Assembly (NCBI GenBank): GCA_038528385.1
Contig: JBCBET010000004.1
Location: 124,001-188,000, forward strand
Origin: Shimia_B sp038528385
Lineage (GTDB): Bacteria; Pseudomonadota; Alphaproteobacteria; Rhodobacterales; Rhodobacteraceae
Direction: 5' to 3'
DNA: 64,000 bases
Below, one piece after another: positions 25,355 to 33,783 of the stretch. Both the position numbers and the translations under genes were made by a program. Numbering within the stretch: position 1 is the first letter of the stretch; each line of letters begins with the position of its first letter. Under the pieces are notes generated by a model. The model had not been told where the DNA came from, searched no databases, and saw nothing but the letters and a program-made list of their open reading frames with translations.

Positions 25355-25806
25355 TCGGGTCGGAGATCAGGGCGCTCATCGCCGCGTTCCCGCTGGGCTT
25401 CACGGCGACGGTGACGCCCGAGGGCGCGCCTGCCGTGTCGCCCAAGGGGACCTACCTCGTGCTGGGGGAGGCGACGCTGGGCTTCGCCCATATCCGTTCG
25501 CCCGGGACGCTGCGCAACCTGCGCGCCAACCCGGCCTGCGAGGTGAACTTCATCGACGTGCTCAAGCGCAAGGGCGCGCGGATCGCCGGCACGGCGCGGA
25601 TCGTGGCGCGGGGCGCGGCGGAGTTCGACACGCTCCTGCCGCGCTGCCACGCGGTGTGGCCCGATCTGAGCGCCCGGATGCGCGCCTTCGTTCTGGTTGA
25701 TGTTTCCGCGGTCAGCGCCTATCGCACGCCTCCCTACGATGACGGTGCAACGGAGGCCGAGATGGTGGCGACGTACAAGGCGAAATTCGCGGAGATGCAT
25801 TCATGA
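25351..25806 (+). CDS. Pyridoxamine 5'-phosphate oxidase-family protein (flavin/split-barrel)
   Basis: A 151-residue split-barrel flavoprotein-like protein. It shows GFTATVTPEGAPAVSPKGTY, FAHIRSPGTLRNLRANPACEVNFIDV and the RIAGTARIV strand, the standard PPOX core without the extra residues of true PdxH. Such proteins bind FMN, F420 or heme; the cofactor is undetermined. Its ATG overlaps the stop of the preceding dehydrogenase (ATGA at 25351-25354), so it belongs to the same operon. A role as a flavin partner of the dehydrogenase is inference from position only. Confidence 0.85.
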   Translation: MIGSEIRALIAAFPLGFTATVTPEGAPAVSPKGTYLVLGEATLGFAHIRSPGTLRNLRANPACEVNFIDVLKRKGARIAGTARIVARGAAEFDTLLPRCHAVWPDLSARMRAFVLVDVSAVSAYRTPPYDDGATEAEMVATYKAKFAEMHS

Positions 25807-25812
25807 TGGCGC

Positions 25813-25836
25813 CACGAATTTCCGAAGAAATTCGTG
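25813..25836. repeat. 24-base AT-rich hairpin with UUCG/CGAA tetraloop
   Basis: CACGAATTTC at 25813-25822 pairs perfectly with GAAATTCGTG at 25827-25836 around CGAA; read on the minus strand the loop is the extra-stable C(UUCG)G. It sits seven bases behind the PPOX stop and 19 bases before the homocysteine methyltransferase start, inside the same-strand block, so it could be an mRNA processing or stability element. Confidence 0.7.
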
Positions 25837-25855
25837 ACTGCCGCGGGGTGTGGGC

Positions 25856-26731
25856 ATGAGTGTCACGATCCTCGATGGCGGCATGGGCCAGGAGCTGGTG
25901 AAGCGCGCGGGGCGGGCGACGTCGCTCTGGTCGGTGCAGGCGCTGATCGACGACCCCGCGCTGGTGCGCCGGGTCCATGACGCGTTCTTCGCGGCGGGCG
26001 CGGAGGTGGCGACGACCAACACCTATTCCGTGCGCCCGAACCGGATGAAGCATCACGGCATCTCCGAGCGCTACGAGGAGCTGCAGGTCCTCGCCTGCCG
26101 GATCGCCGTGGAGGCGCGGGATGCCCATGGCGGCGGGCTGGTGCTCGGCGGCATGTCGCCGCTCGGCTTCTCCTACCGGCCCGAGAAGGCGCCGCCGGCG
26201 GAGGAGGCGGCGGAGACCTTCGCGGAGATGTGCGCGCTGCAAAAGCCCTATGTCGATGCCTACATCCTGGAGACCATGGGCGGCGTGGAGGAAGCGCGCG
26301 GGGCGCTCATGGGCTGCACCGGTCAGGGCAAGCCCGTCTGGCTCGCGGTGAGCGTTTCGGATGCCGATGGCACGGTGCTCCGCTCCGGGGAGCCGGTGAC
26401 GGATATCCTGCCGCTTCTGGCCGAATTCGGTCCTGAGGCGCTCCTCGTGAACTGCGCACGGCCCGAGGCGGTGACGCAGGCGGTGGCGGCGTTGCAGGAC
26501 GTGGATGTCCGGCTCGGCGCCTATGCCAACGGGTTCACCGGGATCGTGGACGATTTCAACAGCGACAACGCCACGGTGGACCTCCTCTCGGCGCGCACCG
26601 ATCTCGGCCCCGCGGCCTATCTCGACCATGCCAAGACCTGGGCTGCGCTGGGCGCCACGCTCATCGGCGGCTGCTGCGAGGTGGGGCCCGACCACATCGC
26701 CGCGCTCTCGCGGCACTTCAAAGGAGACTGA
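25856..26731 (+). CDS. Homocysteine S-methyltransferase family protein (betaine-homocysteine methyltransferase-like)
   Basis: A 291-residue TIM-barrel methyltransferase with the zinc-thiolate signature of Pfam S-methyl_trans. It begins VTILDGGMGQELV, has LVNCARPEAV (first Cys ligand, about residue 201) and IGGCCEVGPDHIAAL (the Cys pair, about residue 278). The methyl donor may be glycine betaine, S-methylmethionine or another methylated compound. Its place between two dimethylglycine-dehydrogenase-like genes argues for betaine, since betaine-dependent methylation of homocysteine yields dimethylglycine. The ATG at 25856 is chosen over the GTG at 25850. The next gene begins three bases after its stop. 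Confidence 0.87.
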   Translation: MSVTILDGGMGQELVKRAGRATSLWSVQALIDDPALVRRVHDAFFAAGAEVATTNTYSVRPNRMKHHGISERYEELQVLACRIAVEARDAHGGGLVLGGMSPLGFSYRPEKAPPAEEAAETFAEMCALQKPYVDAYILETMGGVEEARGALMGCTGQGKPVWLAVSVSDADGTVLRSGEPVTDILPLLAEFGPEALLVNCARPEAVTQAVAALQDVDVRLGAYANGFTGIVDDFNSDNATVDLLSARTDLGPAAYLDHAKTWAALGATLIGGCCEVGPDHIAALSRHFKGD

Positions 26732-26734
26732 GCC

Positions 26735-29173
26735 ATGCCCCTCCCCACCCATGCACGTGTCGTCATCATCGGGGGTGGGGTGATCGGGTGCTCGGTGGCC
26801 TACCATCTGGCGAAGCTCGGCTGGCGGGACGTGGTGCTGCTGGAGCGGAAGGCGCTCACGAGCGGGACGACCTGGCACGCGGCGGGGCTCATCGCGCAGC
26901 TCCGCGCGTCGGCCAACATGACGCGGCTCGCGAAGTATTCCCAGGAGCTCTACGGCGCGCTCGAGGAGGAGACGGGCGTCGCCACCGGCTTCAAGCGCTG
27001 CGGGTCGATCACCGTCGCGCTGACGGAGGAGCGGCGGGAGGAGATCAACCGCCAGGCCGCCATGGCCCGCGCCTTCGGCGTGGAGGTGGAGGAGATCGGC
27101 CCGGCGGAGGTCCAGGATCGCTACCCCCATCTCGACGTCGCGGGCGTCACCGGCGGCGTCTGGCTCCCGCGGGACGGGCAGGGCGATCCGGCCAACATCG
27201 CGCTCGCGCTCGCCAAGGGCGCGCGGCAGCGGGGGGCGGTGATCCAAGAGCGGGTGGAGGTCACGGGCGCGGTCAAGGCGGGCAGAAAGTTGACAGCTGT
27301 CAACTTTCGGACCGAAGCCGGTGACACGGGCACCATATCTTGCGATCACGTCGTCAATTGCGGCGGCATGTGGGGGCGCGACCTGGGCCGCATGCTCGGC
27401 ACCAACGTGCCCCTCCAGGCCTGCGAACACTTCTACATCGTCACCGAGGCCATCGCGGGCCTCACCCAGATGCCCGTCCTCCGCGTCCCCGACGAATGCG
27501 CCTATTACAAGGAAGACGCGGGCAAGATGCTGCTCGGCGCGTTCGAGCCCGTGGCCAAGCCCTGGGGTCCGATCCCCAAGGATTTCGAGTTCGATCAGCT
27601 GCCCGAGGATTTCGACCATTTCGAGCCGATCCTCGAGAAGGCCGTGGCGCGCATGCCCATGCTGGCGGAGGCGGGCATCCACACGTTCTTCAACGGGCCC
27701 GAGAGCTTCACCCCCGACGACGCCTATCACCTGGGCCTCTGCCCGGAGATGGACAATGTCTGGGTGGCGGCGGGCTTCAACTCCATCGGCATCCAGTCCG
27801 CCGGCGGCGCTGGTATGGCGCTCGCTGAGTGGATGGAGGCGGGCGAGAAGCCCTTCGACCTGGGCGACGTGGACATCTCGCGCATGCAGCCCTTCCAGGG
27901 CAACGGGACCTACCTCCGGGAGCGGTCGCGGGAGACGCTGGGCCTCCTCTACGCCGACCACTTCCCCTACCTGCAAAAGCGCACGGCGCGGGGCGTGCGG
28001 CGCACCCCGTTCCACGCGCAGCTCGCGGCGCGCGGCGCGGTCTTCGGCGAGCTTGCGGGATGGGAGCGGGCCAACTGGTTCGCCCGCGGCTCCCAGGAAG
28101 CCGAGTACCGGTATAGCTGGAAACGGCAGAACTTCTTCGAGAACGTCCGCGAGGAGCACATGGCCATCCGCGAGGGCGTGGGCATGTACGACATGTCCTC
28201 CTTCGGCAAGATCCGGGTGGAGGGGCCCGACGCGGTGGCCTTCCTCAACTACGTGGCCGGCGGGCAGTACGACGTGCCGGTGGGCCGGATCGCCTATTCC
28301 CAGTTCCTCAATTCCCGCGGCGGGATCGAGGCGGACGTGACGATCACGCGCCTCTCGGAGACCGCTTTCCTCGTGGTGACGCCCGCCGCCACCCGCCTCG
28401 CCGACCAGACGTGGATGGAACGGCACCGGGGCGATTTCGGCGTGGTGATCACCGATGTGACGCCCGCCGAGGGCGTACTCGCCGTGATGGGGCCGCGCGC
28501 GCGCGACCTGATGCGAGCCGTGTCGCCCGCCGATTTCTCCAATGACGTCAATCCCTTCGGCACCGCGCAGGAGATCGAGATCGGCCTGGGCCTCGCGCGC
28601 GTGCACCGCGTGACCTATGTGGGCGAGCTCGGTTGGGAGGTCTACGTGACCGCCGATATGGCCGCCCATGTCTTCGAGACGCTCGTGGAGGCGGGCGAGG
28701 ATCACGGGCTCAAGCTCTGCGGTATGCACATGATGGATACCTGCCGGATGGAGAAGGGCTTCCGCCATTTCGGCCATGACATCACCGCCGAGGATCACGT
28801 GCTGGAGGCCGGGCTGGGCTTTGCCGTGAAGCGCGACAAGCCCGATTTCATCGGGCGCGATGCGGTGCTGCGCAAGCGGGAGGCGGGGCTCGAGAAACGG
28901 CTCCTGCAATTCCGGCTCACCGATCCCGAGCCGCTCCTTTACCACAACGAGCCGGTGCTCCGGGACGGGGAGATCGTGGGCTTCCTGACCTCGGGCGCCT
29001 ATGGCCACGCGCTCGGCGGGGCCATGGGGCTGGGCTACGTGCCCTGCCCGGGCGAGACGGCGGAGGAGGTGCTGGCCTCGCGCTACGAGATCGACGTGAT
29101 GGGCGCGCGGGTGTTGGCGGAGGCCACGCTGCGGCCCGCCTACGACCCCACGGGCGCGCGGGCGAAGGCCTGA
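26735..29173 (+). CDS. FAD-dependent dehydrogenase fused to GcvT (dimethylglycine/sarcosine dehydrogenase type), copy 2
   Basis: An 812-residue paralogue of the 22907 gene with the same domain order: DAO (VVIIGGGVIGCSVAYHLA; TSGTTWHAAGL with the presumed FAD-linking His), FAO_M, GCV_T (EGVGMYDMSSFGKIRVEGPDA) and GCV_T C-terminal (TSGAYGHALGGAMGLGYV). The AGLIAQLRASANMTRLAKYS segment is closer to the characterised dimethylglycine and sarcosine dehydrogenases than copy 1. It would strip an N-methyl group from dimethylglycine or sarcosine to methylene-tetrahydrofolate or formaldehyde. Around residues 184-192 the coding sequence contains a 24-bp perfect palindrome in a variable loop that is about six residues longer than in copy 1. 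Confidence 0.9.
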   Translation: MPLPTHARVVIIGGGVIGCSVAYHLAKLGWRDVVLLERKALTSGTTWHAAGLIAQLRASANMTRLAKYSQELYGALEEETGVATGFKRCGSITVALTEERREEINRQAAMARAFGVEVEEIGPAEVQDRYPHLDVAGVTGGVWLPRDGQGDPANIALALAKGARQRGAVIQERVEVTGAVKAGRKLTAVNFRTEAGDTGTISCDHVVNCGGMWGRDLGRMLGTNVPLQACEHFYIVTEAIAGLTQMPVLRVPDECAYYKEDAGKMLLGAFEPVAKPWGPIPKDFEFDQLPEDFDHFEPILEKAVARMPMLAEAGIHTFFNGPESFTPDDAYHLGLCPEMDNVWVAAGFNSIGIQSAGGAGMALAEWMEAGEKPFDLGDVDISRMQPFQGNGTYLRERSRETLGLLYADHFPYLQKRTARGVRRTPFHAQLAARGAVFGELAGWERANWFARGSQEAEYRYSWKRQNFFENVREEHMAIREGVGMYDMSSFGKIRVEGPDAVAFLNYVAGGQYDVPVGRIAYSQFLNSRGGIEADVTITRLSETAFLVVTPAATRLADQTWMERHRGDFGVVITDVTPAEGVLAVMGPRARDLMRAVSPADFSNDVNPFGTAQEIEIGLGLARVHRVTYVGELGWEVYVTADMAAHVFETLVEAGEDHGLKLCGMHMMDTCRMEKGFRHFGHDITAEDHVLEAGLGFAVKRDKPDFIGRDAVLRKREAGLEKRLLQFRLTDPEPLLYHNEPVLRDGEIVGFLTSGAYGHALGGAMGLGYVPCPGETAEEVLASRYEIDVMGARVLAEATLRPAYDPTGARAKA
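27285..27308. repeat. 24-bp perfect palindrome inside a coding sequence
   Basis: GAAAGTTGACAG at 27285-27296 is followed at once by its reverse complement CTGTCAACTTTC at 27297-27308, with no spacer. It lies in the second GcvT-fusion dehydrogenase and is read in frame. It is AT-rich compared with the gene around it. Confidence 0.85.
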
Positions 29174-29226
29174 GGACACGCGCGCGCCCGGCCTCTGACG
29201 TGATCCGGCGCCTCTTGGGGCCAGAG

Positions 29227-29247
29227 GCCCCGGGTCAGGCCCGGGGC
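29227..29247 (+). terminator. GC-rich hairpin at the end of the one-carbon block
   Basis: GCCCCGGG at 29227-29234 pairs with CCCGGGGC at 29240-29247 over a 5-base loop; a neighbouring pair GGCCTCTG at 29190-29197 and CAGAGGCC at 29222-29229 can form instead. No T run follows. It probably marks the 3' end of the dehydrogenase transcript before rarD. Confidence 0.35.
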
Positions 29248-29295
29248 GGGGAGAGACGGCTTCCGCGCCCGTCACGAAGGGCGTAAGGGCATCCC

Positions 29296-30177
29296 ATGAC
29301 CGAGAACCGCGACACACCCGAAGGCATCGCCTTCGCCATGGGAGCCTTCGGGCTCTGGGGCTTTCTGCCGCTCTACCTCAAATGGCTGGAGCATGTGCCC
29401 GCCGTGGAGGTGGTGGCCCATCGCGTGATCTGGTCGGTGCCGGTGGCGGGCGCGGTGCTCATCGCGCTGGGGCGGACGGACACGCTGCGCGCCGCGCTGC
29501 GCGATCCCAAGGCGCTGGGGATGGCGGCGGTGACGGCGGCGCTCATCTCCGGAAACTGGGCCGTCTATGTCTACGCCATCGCGAGCGAGCAGGCCGTGCA
29601 GGCGGCGCTGGGCTACTACATCAACCCGCTTTTTTCCGTGCTTCTGGGGGCGCTTCTCTTGGGTGAGCGGCTCGACGGGCTGCAATGGGCGGCGATTGCG
29701 CTGGCGGCCGTCGCCGTGGTCGTGCTCACCATCGAGGGGGGCGGCGTGCCCTATATCGGGCTCGCGCTCATGCTCTCCTTCGGGTTCTACGCGCTGGCGA
29801 AGAAGCAGCTGCCCATCGGGCCGAACCAGGGATTTCTCCTGGAGGTGCTGATCCTCACGCCTCCGGCGCTGGCTTACATCGCGTGGCTCGAAGGGACGGG
29901 CGCGGGCAGTTTCGCCACCGCGCCCTCGCTGCTCCTCGGCTGCGGGCTCGTCACCGCGGTGCCGCTCATGCTCTACGCCAATGGCGCGAAGCGGCTCAGG
30001 CTCTCGACCATCGGGATGCTGCAATACCTCGCGCCGACGATGATCCTGCTCATCGCGGTGGGCCTCTTCGGGGAGCCGTTCGGGACGGCGCGGGCGATCG
30101 CGTTTCCCATGATCTGGGCTGCGCTCGGGCTCTATTCGGTCTCCCTTGTACGGCAGGTGCGCCGTGCCCGCGCTTGA
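29296..30177 (+). CDS. rarD: EamA family transporter RarD
   Basis: A 293-residue membrane protein with ten predicted helices in two EamA/DMT repeats. The N terminus GIAFAMGAFGLWGFLPLYLKWLE and AVEVVAHRVIWSVPV are the RarD subfamily hallmarks, as are NWAVYVYAIASEQAVQAALGYYINPL and LQYLAPTMILLIAVGLF. RarD proteins export small molecules; the E. coli protein is linked to chloramphenicol sensitivity. The pseudouridine synthase gene overlaps its end by 14 bases. Confidence 0.93.
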   Translation: MTENRDTPEGIAFAMGAFGLWGFLPLYLKWLEHVPAVEVVAHRVIWSVPVAGAVLIALGRTDTLRAALRDPKALGMAAVTAALISGNWAVYVYAIASEQAVQAALGYYINPLFSVLLGALLLGERLDGLQWAAIALAAVAVVVLTIEGGGVPYIGLALMLSFGFYALAKKQLPIGPNQGFLLEVLILTPPALAYIAWLEGTGAGSFATAPSLLLGCGLVTAVPLMLYANGAKRLRLSTIGMLQYLAPTMILLIAVGLFGEPFGTARAIAFPMIWAALGLYSVSLVRQVRRARA

Positions 30178-30817
30178 GGATCCCTACGACCCGCCCACCG
30201 CGCCGCTCACGATCCTGCACCAGGACCACGAGCTCTTGGCGGTGGACAAGCCCGCCGGGCTCCTGAGCGTGCCGGGGAAGGGAGCGCATCTCGCCGATTG
30301 CCTGCTCGCGCGGCTCGAGGACGACTATCCCGGCGTACGGCTCGTGCACCGGCTCGACCGTGATACCTCGGGCGTCATGATCTTTGCGCTCTCGGCGCTG
30401 GCGCAGCGGCATCTGGGGCTGCAATTCGAGAAGCGGCAGGTGCGCAAGGTCTACCTCGCGGAGGTGGACGGGCGGCTCGAGGGGGAGGGCGTCATCGAGG
30501 CCCCCATCATCGTGGATTGGCCGAACCGCCCGCGCCAGAAGATCGACGCAGAAGAAGGCCGCGCGGCGGTGACGGAATGGCGCGCCAAGAGCCCGGGCGA
30601 GACGACCCGCGTGGAGCTGCGCCCGCAGACCGGCCGCTCCCACCAGCTGCGGCTGCACATGGAGCATATCGGGCACCCGATTCTCGGCGACGTGTTCTAC
30701 GGAACAGAGGCCACACGCCAGAGCCGAGCCCGCCTGATGCTCCACGCGTGGAAATTGAGCCTGCGCCATCCCGACGGCGGAGAGCGCCTCACCCTCCGCG
30801 CCAAGCCGCCGTTCTGA
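30164..30817 (+). CDS. RluA-family RNA pseudouridine synthase
   Basis: A 217-residue pseudouridine synthase without an S4 domain. The catalytic block is VHRLDRDTSGVMIF with the essential Asp, preceded by LAVDKPAGLLSVPGKG and followed by RPQTGRSHQLRLHMEHIGHPILGD. The size and lack of S4 resemble RluA or TruC, which modify 23S/tRNA or tRNA position 65; the target is not decided. I use the GTG at 30164 with AGG upstream, which overlaps the rarD end, rather than the TTG at 30146. Confidence 0.87.
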   Translation: MPALEDPYDPPTAPLTILHQDHELLAVDKPAGLLSVPGKGAHLADCLLARLEDDYPGVRLVHRLDRDTSGVMIFALSALAQRHLGLQFEKRQVRKVYLAEVDGRLEGEGVIEAPIIVDWPNRPRQKIDAEEGRAAVTEWRAKSPGETTRVELRPQTGRSHQLRLHMEHIGHPILGDVFYGTEATRQSRARLMLHAWKLSLRHPDGGERLTLRAKPPF

Positions 30818-30952
30818 GCGAGGAAAGCGACGAAAATTGTCTAAAATTTTGATATTGCGCGAAATGGCCTTCCGCTCCGCCGTCCCTGACGTCAGGGTCC
30901 CGCGAGACAAGGCGCCAGCATCACGTGCATGGCCCGGGAGACGGTGGGGCAG

Positions 30953-31420
30953 ATGACAGGAACGGAACAAGACGCGGTCGCGATATGCGAGCGGATCGCC
31001 GAAGAGACCGCCCGCGCGCTGCTCGCGCGGGATTTCGAAAGCTTCGCCGCGGCCTACCGCGTGCCGACCTCCGTGGACACCTTCGAAGGGCGCCGCACGC
31101 TCGAGACGATGGACGAGCTCGAGGACGCGTTCGAGGCGGTCTGCGACCACTACGAGATGCTCGCGGTCACCGACCTCGTCCGCCATGTCGTCGCCGCGGC
31201 GTTCAATGCCGATGGCTCCGTCAGCGGCGCGATCGAGAACCGCGTCCTCTCGGGGGCGCTGCTCATCCAGGCGCCCTACGTGATCTATTCCACCTATGTG
31301 GAGGCCGATGGCCGCTGGAAGATCGCCGAGAGCGTCTATGTCTGCGATGACGCGCCGGGCTTCACCCGCGCCCTCAGCCAAGGACGCAGGCAAAAGACCT
31401 CGGCGCCTCACACGAGCTAG
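30953..31420 (+). CDS. Small NTF2/SnoaL-like protein, function unknown
   Basis: A 155-residue soluble protein. The pattern of an N-terminal helix (VAICERIAEETARALLARDFESFAAAY), a threshold strand (TFEGRRTLETMDELEDAF) and three later strands (HVVAAAFNADGSV, NRVLSGALLIQAPYVIYSTYV, GRWKIAES) fits the cone-shaped NTF2/SnoaL fold used by diverse enzymes and binding proteins. I recognise no catalytic residues, so no function is given. The ATG at 30953 follows GGTGGGG; the ATG at 30929 has no ribosome site. It is convergent with the aldehyde dehydrogenase gene nine bases away. Confidence 0.65.
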   Translation: MTGTEQDAVAICERIAEETARALLARDFESFAAAYRVPTSVDTFEGRRTLETMDELEDAFEAVCDHYEMLAVTDLVRHVVAAAFNADGSVSGAIENRVLSGALLIQAPYVIYSTYVEADGRWKIAESVYVCDDAPGFTRALSQGRRQKTSAPHTS

Positions 31421-31429
31421 GCGCTGCGC

Positions 31430-32857
31430 TCAGCAGCCGCTGATCGCCTTCACTTCCTGGAATTCCTCGATCCCGAAAACGCCGCCCTCGCGGCCATTGC
31501 CGGATTGCTTCATGCCGCCGAAGGGGGAGCCGCGGCCGAAGCCCTTGCCGTTGGTCTCGATCATCCCGGCGCGGAGCTTGCGCGCCATGCGCAGGCGGCG
31601 GTCGTCATCGGCGGTCTGGACGTAATTCGTGAGCCCGTAGGGCGTATCGTTGGCTATGCGCACCGCCTCCTCCTCGCTGTCGAAGGGGATGATGGAAAGG
31701 ACGGGGCCAAAGATCTCCTCCCGGGCGATGGTCATGTCGTTCGTCACATCCGCAAAGACGGTGGGGCGCACGAAGTAGCCGCGGTTGAGCCCGTCGGGGC
31801 GGCCCGTGCCGCCGGCCACGAGGCGCGCGCCCTCGTCGATGCCCTTCTGGATGAGGTCCTGGACCTTGTCGAACTGTACCTCGGAGACGAGCGGCCCGAT
31901 ATGGCGGCCCTCCTCGGAGCCCGCGCCGACCTTGGTGGCCTCCGCGGTCTCGGCGGCCTCGGCCACCGCCGCGTCATAGCGCGCGCGTTCCACGAGCATG
32001 CGGGTGGGGGCGTTGCAGCTCTGGCCCGTGTTGTTGAAGCAGTGGCGTGCGCCGCGAATGACGGCCTTCTCATCGGCATCGGCGAAGATGACATTCGCGC
32101 CCTTGCCGCCGAGCTCGAGGCTCACGCGCTTGAGGTTCGACACGCTGGCCGCCGTGATGAGCCGCCCGGCCCGCGTCGATCCGGTGAAGGAGATCATGTC
32201 CACGTCCATATGCTCGGAGAGCTGCGTGCCAACGCCCGGCCCGTCGCCGTTGACCATGTTGAAGACGCCCGGCGGGCAGCCCGCCGCATCCATGATCTCG
32301 GCGAAGACGTAGGAGGAGAGAGGCGCGATCTCGGAGGGTTTCAGCACCATCGTGCAGCCCGCCGCAATCGCCGGGATGACCTTCAACGTCACCTGGTTCA
32401 TGGGCCAGTTCCAGGGCGTGATCATGCCCACGACGCCGATGGGTTCGCGGTGGATGCGCTCGCCTGACTTTTCGCTGCGCAGGCTTTCCCATTCGATGGC
32501 GTCGAAGGCCTCGAGGAACCCCTTGATGTGCCAGGTGCCCGAGGTCGTCTGGCTGGCGCGGGCCATGTCGATGGGCGCGCCCATCTCCAGCGAGATCGCG
32601 CGGGACATATCCTCGGCGCGGGCCTCGTAGGCCGCGAAGATCGCCTCGATCAGCGCCTTGCGTTCGGCAGGGCTCGTGTGTGACCAGCTCTCGAAGGCCG
32701 CGCGCGCGGCGGCGACGGCGGCATTCGTATCAGCCGCGTCGCCCAGAGAGATGACCGCGCATTGCTCCTCCGTGGAGGGGTCGATGACGGCGAAATCGTT
32801 CGGGCGCACCGGATCGACCCAGGCGCCGTTGATGTAGAATTGACGGTTCTCGATCAT
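31430..32857 (-). CDS. NAD(P)-dependent aldehyde dehydrogenase
   Basis: A 475-residue aldehyde dehydrogenase. The Glu motif is SLELGGKGANV, the catalytic Cys is in FNNTGQSCNAPTRM, and the cofactor region has ITPWNWPMNQVTLKVIPAIAAG and SFTGSTRAGRLI. The C-terminal part has EEIFGPVLSIIPF and the bridging residues. The substrate cannot be told from motifs. It is transcribed away from the peroxiredoxin gene; the 181-base gap between them holds both promoters. Confidence 0.93.
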   Translation of the reverse strand: MIENRQFYINGAWVDPVRPNDFAVIDPSTEEQCAVISLGDAADTNAAVAAARAAFESWSHTSPAERKALIEAIFAAYEARAEDMSRAISLEMGAPIDMARASQTTSGTWHIKGFLEAFDAIEWESLRSEKSGERIHREPIGVVGMITPWNWPMNQVTLKVIPAIAAGCTMVLKPSEIAPLSSYVFAEIMDAAGCPPGVFNMVNGDGPGVGTQLSEHMDVDMISFTGSTRAGRLITAASVSNLKRVSLELGGKGANVIFADADEKAVIRGARHCFNNTGQSCNAPTRMLVERARYDAAVAEAAETAEATKVGAGSEEGRHIGPLVSEVQFDKVQDLIQKGIDEGARLVAGGTGRPDGLNRGYFVRPTVFADVTNDMTIAREEIFGPVLSIIPFDSEEEAVRIANDTPYGLTNYVQTADDDRRLRMARKLRAGMIETNGKGFGRGSPFGGMKQSGNGREGGVFGIEEFQEVKAISGC

Positions 32858-33038
32858 GGGGGCGGCCTCCGCTCAACTGCATTCCGCCAGAGTTGTCCCG
32901 GTGCCGTGCCAGCGTCAAGGCTGCGCGTTCCGCTGTGACGCCGGGGGAAGGAAACCGTCCCTTTATCTCGCGGGGGCCTCTACAAAATCGGGCCGGAGGC
33001 TTAGTTTTGCCGGTGAAACTGCAAAGAAGGTTTTTCCG

Positions 33039-33692
33039 ATGACCCTGCGCATCAACGACACGATCCCCGATCTGACGCTCACCACCGACAAGGGCGAGAT
33101 CTCGCTCCATGACTGGGTGGGGGACAGCTGGGCGATCATCTTTTCCCATCCCAAGGATTTCACCCCCGTCTGCACGACCGAGTTCTCCGCCGTGGCCAAG
33201 CTCGCCGGGGAATGGGCCGCACGCAACACCAAGGTGCTCGGCGTGTCCGTGGACGGCGTGGAGGACCACGTGAAGTGGAAGGCCGATATCGAGAGCCTCG
33301 AGGGCGCGAAGCCCGAGTTTGCCATCGTGGCCGATGACGGCCTCGAGATGGCCAAGGCCTTCGACATGCTCCCCGCCGAGGCGGTGCTGCCGGACGGCCG
33401 CACGCCCGCGGACTCCGCCACCGTGCGCAGCGTCTTCATCGTGGGGCCGGACAAGAAGCTCAAGCTCTCCATGACCTACCCGATGACGGTGGGCCGCAAC
33501 TTCTCCGAGATCCTGCGCGCGCTCGACGCGCTGCAGACCTCCGGGCGCGAGAATGTCGCCACGCCGGCGAACTGGTCGGTGGGCGACGACATCGTCGTGC
33601 CCGTGGCCGTGAGCGACGCCGACGCCATCGCCAAATACGGCGCCATCGAGACGAAGCTTCCCTACCTGCGGACGGCAAAGCTCGCCAGCTGA
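33039..33692 (+). CDS. 1-Cys peroxiredoxin (Prx6/AhpC-TSA family)
   Basis: A 217-residue peroxiredoxin. The peroxidatic Cys is in FSHPKDFTPVCTTEFSAVAK near residue 45, followed by LGVSVDGVEDHVKWKADIE and a Prx6-type C-terminal domain with SMTYPMTVGRNFSEILRALD. No resolving Cys is seen near the C terminus, so a 1-Cys mechanism is expected. It reduces hydrogen and organic peroxides. AGAAGG lies eight bases before the ATG at 33039, and a strong terminator follows. Confidence 0.93.
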   Translation: MTLRINDTIPDLTLTTDKGEISLHDWVGDSWAIIFSHPKDFTPVCTTEFSAVAKLAGEWAARNTKVLGVSVDGVEDHVKWKADIESLEGAKPEFAIVADDGLEMAKAFDMLPAEAVLPDGRTPADSATVRSVFIVGPDKKLKLSMTYPMTVGRNFSEILRALDALQTSGRENVATPANWSVGDDIVVPVAVSDADAIAKYGAIETKLPYLRTAKLAS

Positions 33693-33716
33693 CCGCCGCG
33701 TGTGGGGCAACGTAAG

Positions 33717-33743
33717 AAGGGCGCCTTCGCGGGCGCCCTTTTT
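33717..33743 (+). terminator. Rho-independent terminator of the peroxiredoxin gene
   Basis: AAGGGCGCC at 33717-33725 pairs with GGCGCCCTT at 33732-33740 over a 6-base loop, and the T run 33739-33743 follows. It lies 24 bases beyond the peroxiredoxin stop. Confidence 0.85.
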
Positions 33744-33783
33744 CGTGGAGGGTCTGGTCCAGCCTGGGCCCCCGCGCCCGGCA

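Noticed and set aside
25712..29317. A 1201-codon open frame on the minus strand
   Set aside because: It is antisense to four well-supported plus-strand genes, is rich in His/Arg/Gly/Val as expected for the complement of GC-rich genes, and has no recognisable domain.
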